From: Bin127 sp965203505
GTDB taxonomy: Bacteria > Chloroflexota > Dehalococcoidia > Lucifugimonadales > Lucifugimonadaceae
Reading direction: 5' to 3'
NCBI GenBank assembly: GCA_965203505.1
Contig: OZ241880.1
Location: forward strand, 1,674,001-1,738,000
Length of the DNA: 64,000 bases
Part shown: positions 58,476 to 64,000 of the stretch, piece after piece
Layout: each line of letters opens with the position of its first letter
How positions within the stretch are numbered: position 1 is the first letter of the stretch
Translations under genes and position numbers: made by a program
Notes under the pieces: generated by a model
Seen by the model: the letters and a program-made list of their open reading frames with translations, nothing else
Told to the model about the DNA's origin: nothing
Database searches by the model: none

Positions 58476-58856
58476 TCAGGCGATCGGATGGACTTGCACA
58501 TCGCCATCGGGTACAAAGTCGACGCTGAGGTTGTAAGACCTTAATAGCGCTGTGCCGATTGTGGGTTCGTCGCCGATTTGATGTACGGGTAAATTGCGTC
58601 GTGATTGTCGCCAGTGGACCTCAGCTAGGTACAGCTCCGCAGCGTCTATGTCGGCGTTTGCCAAGGTGACATCGTCGGTACCGAGACGCACAAGACCTAA
58701 GTCGATAACAACGTTACGGGGAAGAGAAACGTATGCGTTGAAACCGGTATCGACTAGCGCGGATACGAGTACTTCGCGACCTGTAGGGCCACGAACGACT
58801 ACGTCGACATAGGCATACAGTCCGCCACCCTGCTCTTCAACATGCCCGACGGTCAT
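58476..58856 (-). CDS. Retropepsin-like (clan AA) aspartic protease, module copy 2
   Basis: 126 residues. The catalytic segment SALVDTGFNAYVSLPRNVV (DTG near 35-37) matches copy 1 (DTGFNGELGLP), and a second element PTIGTALLRSY near 98 corresponds to the hydrophobic-Gly motif. It overlaps its partner gene upstream by four bases, just as in copy 1. Divergence between the copies is high, so they are old paralogues or independent arrivals. A DTG half domain implies homodimer action. Confidence 0.75.
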   Translation of the reverse strand: MTVGHVEEQGGGLYAYVDVVVRGPTGREVLVSALVDTGFNAYVSLPRNVVIDLGLVRLGTDDVTLANADIDAAELYLAEVHWRQSRRNLPVHQIGDEPTIGTALLRSYNLSVDFVPDGDVQVHPIA

Positions 58857-59122
58857 CGTCGATTACGCACTCGGAAGGATGTGGATCGCGTCGTGACGAT
58901 CGTGATGTGCCGAAGGGTAAAAGGATCGGCGTCTGGCACGCGATCCCGCAAGCGCAGGATACCCTCGAGCATGTCGTCGTGCAACTCCCATTCACCAGAG
59001 TTCGCGTCAATGGTCACGAATCTGCCTTTGTCGGAATCGGACAGTTGGTCTTTGATGCCGTCGAAGTAGTATGCCTTGGCGCGGTCGGCCACAGATCTAA
59101 GTTCTTCTTTAGAGCGCGACAC
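58853..59122 (-). CDS. Small partner protein of the retropepsin module, copy 2
   Basis: 89 residues, starting GTG with GGAA upstream. A charged helix (KEELRSVADRAKAYYFDG) leads to DQLSDSDKGRFVTIDANSGEW, then two further strands (LRHITIVTTRST). Shared with copy 1 are RAK-(F/Y)-Y, DQL, and KGR-V-ID. It precedes the protease with a four-base overlap. Function unknown. Confidence 0.62.
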   Translation of the reverse strand: MSRSKEELRSVADRAKAYYFDGIKDQLSDSDKGRFVTIDANSGEWELHDDMLEGILRLRDRVPDADPFTLRHITIVTTRSTSFRVRNRR

Positions 59123-59186
59123 CTAATCGTTCCAACAACTCGTGGAGTTAATAACTTACATTTTAATGCAAAGTAAGGATCGTAGG

Positions 59187-60362
59187 ATGCCAACAACTGC
59201 GCCACTCGCGCTGCCCATATACTTGACGGAACGAACCGAACTTCCAACAAAACACCGCTCCATGGCCATGCCAAAGATCAAATCCGGCATCTTCATCATG
59301 CCGTTCCACCCACCGGAGAAACCGCTCGCACAGACTTATGACGAGGACATGGAGCTCATAATCCGTGCCGATGAGTTGGGGTTCGACGAGTTTTGGATTG
59401 GCGAACATCACACGATGGCTTACGAGACCATTCCGATGCCGGAGATGTTCATCGCCGCGGCGATGCGGGAGACGAAAAACATCCGTATGGGGCCGGCGCC
59501 CGTTTGCATCCAACTGCACCATCCTGTCCATGTGGCGACGCGGTTGGCGATGTTGGACCATCTGTGCAAGGGTCGTTTGAACCTCTGTTTCGGGTTAGGT
59601 GGTGTAGCGACAGACTTGGAAATTCTGGGCATTCCTCGCGATGAAGCACCGATGATGGTCGGGGAGGCGGTTCGGATGGTGATGGAGCTTTGGGCGTCGG
59701 ATGGGCCGGTGAATATCGAAGGGAAATACTGGAACATCTCGTTGGAGGAACACATCGACGAAGCTGTCGGCCTCGGATTTGTGCACAAGCCGTACCAGAG
59801 GCCGCATCCACCGATTGCGATGCCCATCACGTCGATGAACTCAGGGACGGCTAAGGCAGCAGGACGGATGGGATTTCAGCCGTTTGCTCACAGTCTGATC
59901 GCCAACAACGTCGTCGCCAACATCTGGGAGACTTACGAGTCTGCGGCAGCGGAAGCGGGGAATGAGGCTGATCGTTCGGAATTCAAGATTGCACGCGCGG
60001 TTTTCCTCGCCGATTCCAAAAAAGAGGCTCAGAAGCTGGCTCGGAGCAACTCGGTCGCTGGAGGCTTCCAATACATCTGCGATCTGATGGATCGTTCGAA
60101 TCGTGGCAGAGGCGTGTTCAAGCGGGACCAAGATACCCCTGACAGCGAAGTTGATGTCGATTACTGGATGCGAGAGCACATCATCGCCGGCGATCCGGAT
60201 TACGCTCTGGAGCGCATCCTTGAGATGACTGAGGAGACCGGGAAATTCGGTACGTTAGTGATGATGGGTTACGACTGGGATGATAAGGATGCGTGGGTGA
60301 CCAGTCTCGAGTTGTTCGCAGAGGAGTTGATGCCGAAGGTCAATCGGGCATTCGTCGCTTAA
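59187..60362 (+). CDS. Luciferase-like (LLM) flavin-dependent monooxygenase
   Basis: 391 residues from the ATG at 59187, which has AAGGA seven bases upstream; a later ATG at 59262 gives the conserved start of the domain MAMPKIKSGIFIMPFHPP. TIM-barrel motifs are visible: ADELGFDEFWIGEHHT, the NIRMGPAPVCIQLHHP strand and RLNLCFGLGG. It would use FMNH2 (or F420H2) and O2 to oxidise an organic or sulfur compound. Such enzymes are strongly expanded in SAR202 Chloroflexota. Stands alone. Confidence 0.9.
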   Translation: MPTTAPLALPIYLTERTELPTKHRSMAMPKIKSGIFIMPFHPPEKPLAQTYDEDMELIIRADELGFDEFWIGEHHTMAYETIPMPEMFIAAAMRETKNIRMGPAPVCIQLHHPVHVATRLAMLDHLCKGRLNLCFGLGGVATDLEILGIPRDEAPMMVGEAVRMVMELWASDGPVNIEGKYWNISLEEHIDEAVGLGFVHKPYQRPHPPIAMPITSMNSGTAKAAGRMGFQPFAHSLIANNVVANIWETYESAAAEAGNEADRSEFKIARAVFLADSKKEAQKLARSNSVAGGFQYICDLMDRSNRGRGVFKRDQDTPDSEVDVDYWMREHIIAGDPDYALERILEMTEETGKFGTLVMMGYDWDDKDAWVTSLELFAEELMPKVNRAFVA

Positions 60363-60455
60363 CACGCAGACGGTAAAGTTTTCTCGCGGGTTGTGGAACT
60401 TTTCGGTCGCCTGGTGCGTCATGCTGGCACAATACTCGACGATCCCACAGCAACC

Positions 60456-63400
60456 ATGGTCGCCAAATTCCGATTATCGAACTTGGTTCCCGTTTCATTG
60501 GTGTTGTTGTTTGCGGTCACCGCTTCGGCCTGTCAACTGACAGACGAGATCGGTCCGACCTTCACGCCAACGCGAACCACGGAACCCGAAGCCACGCAGA
60601 CGCCAAGGCTGGAGCGTCCGCCCGTACCGACGCGTACACCGACATTGACCCCCATTCCGACTGCGGCGCCGGAGATTGAACTTGCGTTGATCGGCGAAAC
60701 TTCGTCGCCAACATCTACCGCGACACCCGAACCAGTGCGACTGCCGACCTCCACATCAACATCCACGCCGACGGAGACGGTTACGCCAAGTCCGACCTTG
60801 ACGGCGACACCTACTCACACGTCGACTCCGACCGCCACACCTCAGCCGACGCATACTCCCACAACCACTTCTACGCCAACCCCTACACCTTTAGAAATCA
60901 GTGGCTTGCTACTCGAGATTTCGGGAATCTGCAACAAACCTGGCCCGCCGGTTTCATTCGTTGCACGTCCCGACTTCCCTGAGGGAGATTGGGCGCCACC
61001 CCCTTCGTGGCGAGTCGCAGCCACAGCAACTCACGATGTTGTAAACCTCGAATGGGATGTTCTAGAGGATCCCGATGTGACCGGGTATCGAGTCTTCAAA
61101 TGGCAAGTCGACAGCGGCGTGACCGAGATTTTTGATCTCGGAACATCTGACACCAGATTCGTCGACACGAGCGGCATAAACCCAGAGACGAGATACAGAT
61201 ATTGGATCTTCCCGATCAAGGCGGAAGCACTCGGGCATCCATCAGATCCAGTTGACGTTTACACAAAGTCATCAAACTTGCCACCTCCGCCTAGAGGTTT
61301 TCACGCAGTAGCTTCCCCGAACGCCGTGGGGTTGGTGTGGGCACGAATTAAGGACGAGCCGATCGAGAGTTTCACATTGTTACGGCGCGATCATTCGGGC
61401 AATTCCGATTGGATGGTAATCGCCGAAAACATCGCCCCGATCTCGCGCTACGATCCGCTACCAGCCAACGGATTCAACTTCACCGACGAATTTGATCTGG
61501 TTCCGGACCAGGAATTTCACTATGCACTGTGTTCAAACGATGGATCGGGATTCAGTGCTCCGTCCGAGCTCGTCAGCGTTGTAGTTCCCGCGTCGCTCGA
61601 CATTCCTGCGCCGGAAAATGTGAGTGCCGATGCTACGTATCGAACCATCACCGTCAGCTGGGATGCTGTAGAACATTCTGCTGTAACTGGCTACGAAATC
61701 CTGCGACGCGTACCCAAGTCTGAAGATCATTACCGTGTGATTAGACGAACGAGTGACCGTCTTTCTACTGCCATCGTACAGACGCATGTTGACCAACCGT
61801 TAACGGAATACGAATACAAGGTGCGCGCTGTCACACCGCTATGGGAGGGTGCAGAGTCAGAGTTCACTTCAGTGACCACTGACGCCGTGCCATTCGACCA
61901 CCCTGACCTGCCACCAACACCGATGAATCTGACAGCGCGAGCGACGCACAACTATGTGACGCTGCAATGGGATCCAGTTACCGACCCAACAGCCATCTCC
62001 TATCGGGTTTTCAGGAAGATGATTGGAGTTGACGAGCAATACCAAGTTCACGAGCTGTGGGATTGGTATGACGTCGATCCAGAGGAATACGAACCCGATT
62101 ACACTACCGTTGATGGCACGCTATGGCATGACGTTTACGAAATCAAGCCCGAAACGTCGTATGAATACAGGGTCGCGGCAGTCAACCGGAACGGCGATAG
62201 CGAAATGTCTGAACCTGTACAGATAACCACGGCAGCAGTTCAAGCCGACCAACGCCAATTGCCCGTGACGCCGTTCAACCTAACAGGAGAACAGACCGCA
62301 GAAGGCGTGAGATTGTCTTGGGTTACACCTGACGATCCAACAATCACCGGGTTTGAAATCGAACAAACCCACGTCGATTTGGATATCGTATCGCTCAGTA
62401 CCCACGAAGTCGACGGCGACCAATATTCGTTTACGGTGCCTTATCTTCGAGCAGGGGAGTTCTACAGCTTCGAAGTCAGAGCCGTCAACGACGTTGGCAT
62501 CGGACACGTGTCCCAGCGCGTCCGCATCCAAGCTCCTGAGAATCCGATCGAACAGGTGCCGTTGAGGCCCTACCTAAATGACATGGTCCTTCAACCGGAC
62601 TTGTTCTACCTAAGTCTCACCAACCTTTATAGCGAAGGTCCGTGGATCTACAACGTAACTCGGAAAGAGTATGCGCTTGAAGGATTTGCGACCAAGGAGA
62701 GCACTTGGGGGAACGACCGGCAAGGCTTCCGCGATGAGGAAGTTACTCCATCGACGTTGTACATGTACGAATTCAAAGCTACGAACGGCGAAATTGAGAG
62801 CGAGCCGCTGTATGTCATAGGGATCACCCCAAAGGTGACGAAACCAGAACGCCCCTCCAATGTCTTCGTGGGTACTGATCACGACGCGGTCAATTTCGAG
62901 TGGGACCCTTCAGACGATTCTTCCATAACCCATTACCACCTCATACGATACTCATCGTACGACGGTCGACAAGTAGACGAGTTCGTGATCGATGCGCCGT
63001 CCAACAGTTACTCGGACATGGACGTGCGCCCCGACACGAGCTATTGGTATTCGATCTCGGCGATCAATCCGGCAGGACATAGCGTCAGGGCGGAAAACCT
63101 TTTTGCGAGGACTCAGATTGAGCCCGGTCGTCCACCGGCGCCGGCCAATATCAGAATTTACGCCGATTACTCGACGATCACGTTGGAGTGGGACCCCATA
63201 TCGGGTCACGACATCGTTGAGTACATCGTGTTCCGCAAAACAGTTGGACGAGATGGCGAAATTGCCGAGAAGAGTTACTCGATCCCCGGGGACCAAAACA
63301 GATGGGTGGATGAAGACGTACGCAGACCTGACGGCGGTTTCTCGACTGGTGATCACTCTTACGCGATCCTCGCAATCAACCGCAATGGCGCAGGACAGAG

Positions 63401-64000
63401 GTCCATTTGGTCGACTGGAAACACTTATTACTACCCAAGGGTTCCGAGCCCTCGGTTCGTGTCCGCAGACGCAACGTTTGACCGAGTGTTGCTACGTTGG
63501 GAACTGGATTGCGACAGTACGTTCCTACCGGAAGAATCCGAAACCGGCGATGTTATGGCCGTGGGAAGTGCCCCGACGATTTCGGGCTTCGCGATCTGGC
63601 GTGCCCGAACGGAAGCAATTGAAGAGCGCAGGTTATTGGTTGACGAGGTTCCATGTAACGAACAAGAATATGTCGATGACTTCCAGATCGAATCCGACGT
63701 AGCTTACCGATATGGCATCTCCGCGAAGATAGGCGCCCGGACCAGTTATCACGGTCCGGTCGAGATGGAAGTACGCACTGGCATCCCGGGGCCCCTTCCG
63801 GGACCGCCCGGCGAGTACAAGATACTCGAACATCCAGTGGAAATCTACTTTAGTTTGGCATACTCATTCGACGTGCTTGTCAGAGGATATCGAATCAATC
63901 GGACTTTGCAGAGATCGGACGGCACATCGTTCACAGAAACGTTTTACCAAGAGGGAGATCCAGGGTTTTGGCGCGACTTGACGGCGTTGCCGGGCAAGAC
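60456..64000 (+). CDS. Very long lipoprotein with Thr-Pro stalk and fibronectin type III repeats (C-terminus beyond window)
   Basis: Open from the ATG at 60456 to the window end, at least 1181 codons without a stop. The signal peptide ends LLFAVTASACQ, lipidated Cys near 27. A Thr/Pro/Ser stalk of about 115 residues follows (repeats such as TPTHTSTPTATP). From about residue 180 onward there are around nine or ten fibronectin type III-like domains of 90-110 residues, each with VxLxWDPVxDP...GYRVFRK and a final Y.YxVxAVNxxG pattern. It is likely a cell-surface adhesin or glycan-binding scaffold. No catalytic domain is visible so far. No clear ribosome binding site. Confidence 0.85.
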   Translation, partial: MVAKFRLSNLVPVSLVLLFAVTASACQLTDEIGPTFTPTRTTEPEATQTPRLERPPVPTRTPTLTPIPTAAPEIELALIGETSSPTSTATPEPVRLPTSTSTSTPTETVTPSPTLTATPTHTSTPTATPQPTHTPTTTSTPTPTPLEISGLLLEISGICNKPGPPVSFVARPDFPEGDWAPPPSWRVAATATHDVVNLEWDVLEDPDVTGYRVFKWQVDSGVTEIFDLGTSDTRFVDTSGINPETRYRYWIFPIKAEALGHPSDPVDVYTKSSNLPPPPRGFHAVASPNAVGLVWARIKDEPIESFTLLRRDHSGNSDWMVIAENIAPISRYDPLPANGFNFTDEFDLVPDQEFHYALCSNDGSGFSAPSELVSVVVPASLDIPAPENVSADATYRTITVSWDAVEHSAVTGYEILRRVPKSEDHYRVIRRTSDRLSTAIVQTHVDQPLTEYEYKVRAVTPLWEGAESEFTSVTTDAVPFDHPDLPPTPMNLTARATHNYVTLQWDPVTDPTAISYRVFRKMIGVDEQYQVHELWDWYDVDPEEYEPDYTTVDGTLWHDVYEIKPETSYEYRVAAVNRNGDSEMSEPVQITTAAVQADQRQLPVTPFNLTGEQTAEGVRLSWVTPDDPTITGFEIEQTHVDLDIVSLSTHEVDGDQYSFTVPYLRAGEFYSFEVRAVNDVGIGHVSQRVRIQAPENPIEQVPLRPYLNDMVLQPDLFYLSLTNLYSEGPWIYNVTRKEYALEGFATKESTWGNDRQGFRDEEVTPSTLYMYEFKATNGEIESEPLYVIGITPKVTKPERPSNVFVGTDHDAVNFEWDPSDDSSITHYHLIRYSSYDGRQVDEFVIDAPSNSYSDMDVRPDTSYWYSISAINPAGHSVRAENLFARTQIEPGRPPAPANIRIYADYSTITLEWDPISGHDIVEYIVFRKTVGRDGEIAEKSYSIPGDQNRWVDEDVRRPDGGFSTGDHSYAILAINRNGAGQRSIWSTGNTYYYPRVPSPRFVSADATFDRVLLRWELDCDSTFLPEESETGDVMAVGSAPTISGFAIWRARTEAIEERRLLVDEVPCNEQEYVDDFQIESDVAYRYGISAKIGARTSYHGPVEMEVRTGIPGPLPGPPGEYKILEHPVEIYFSLAYSFDVLVRGYRINRTLQRSDGTSFTETFYQEGDPGFWRDLTALPGK

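Overview
The window looks like a chromosomal contig from an uncultured Chloroflexota bacterium, most likely a SAR202-like or related Dehalococcoidia lineage. This is inferred from gene content: a lipoprotein substrate-binding protein with a Val-Glu-Lys rich stalk, a CoxSLM-type molybdenum hydroxylase, an enolase-superfamily sugar-acid dehydratase, a luciferase-like flavin monooxygenase, tandem 2-hydroxyacid dehydrogenases and many Thr-Pro stalked surface lipoproteins. GC content is moderate, TTG and GTG starts are common, and genes sit in short operons. No rRNA, CRISPR array or intact prophage is visible.

Layout. 1-4.7 kb: two D-2-hydroxyacid dehydrogenases (the first cut by the window edge), an M42-type metallopeptidase, a ThDP-dependent lyase/synthase and a GYD-domain protein. 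4.7-9.5 kb: an LRR lipoprotein, a cation diffusion facilitator, a small lipoprotein and an ABC exporter with an insertion in its nucleotide-binding domain. 9.6-10.9 kb: tRNA-Gln(CTG) and tRNA-Glu(CTC), followed by two extra copies of the tRNA-Glu 3' end that bracket very small genes; this looks like an integration scar. 11.2-18 kb: a peptide-type ABC importer (binding protein plus two permeases, no ATPase), a double TlpA thioredoxin lipoprotein and glycyl-tRNA synthetase.

18-30 kb is a catabolic region: GH105-like hydrolase, SDR, SRPBCC protein, amidase, FAD oxidoreductase, galactonate-dehydratase-like enzyme, Gfo/Idh/MocA oxidoreductase, and a split D-glutamate cyclase (DUF1445 and DUF4392 as neighbouring genes), then HicAB and an MFS transporter. 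30-41.7 kb: rhodanese-SufE sulfur transfer pair, a BNR-type propeller, DUF2277, RecQ, an acyl-CoA dehydrogenase, a LiaF-like membrane protein and the form II CoxSLM operon with a divergent coxG.

41.7-53.9 kb differs from the rest. It is dense in short hairpin repeats of at least four families, has a 1.36 kb gene desert, and carries VapBC, a NYN-LOTUS protein, fumarase, a two-gene module (small alpha/beta protein plus retropepsin-like protease), a possible tubulin-like protein with a secreted membrane partner, and a 94-bp tandem repeat. One repeat family ends 5-8 bases after the stop codon of four different genes.

53.9-64 kb: MFS transporter, membrane-anchored SNase-like protein, uvrB, a second copy of the retropepsin module, an LLM monooxygenase and the start of a very long lipoprotein of fibronectin type III repeats that runs off the end.

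The best candidates for something undescribed are the duplicated small-protein/retropepsin module (47.4-48.0 and 58.5-59.1 kb), the tubulin-like locus at 48.8-51.9 kb, the post-stop hairpin repeats, and the micro-gene cassette at the tRNA-Glu scar.
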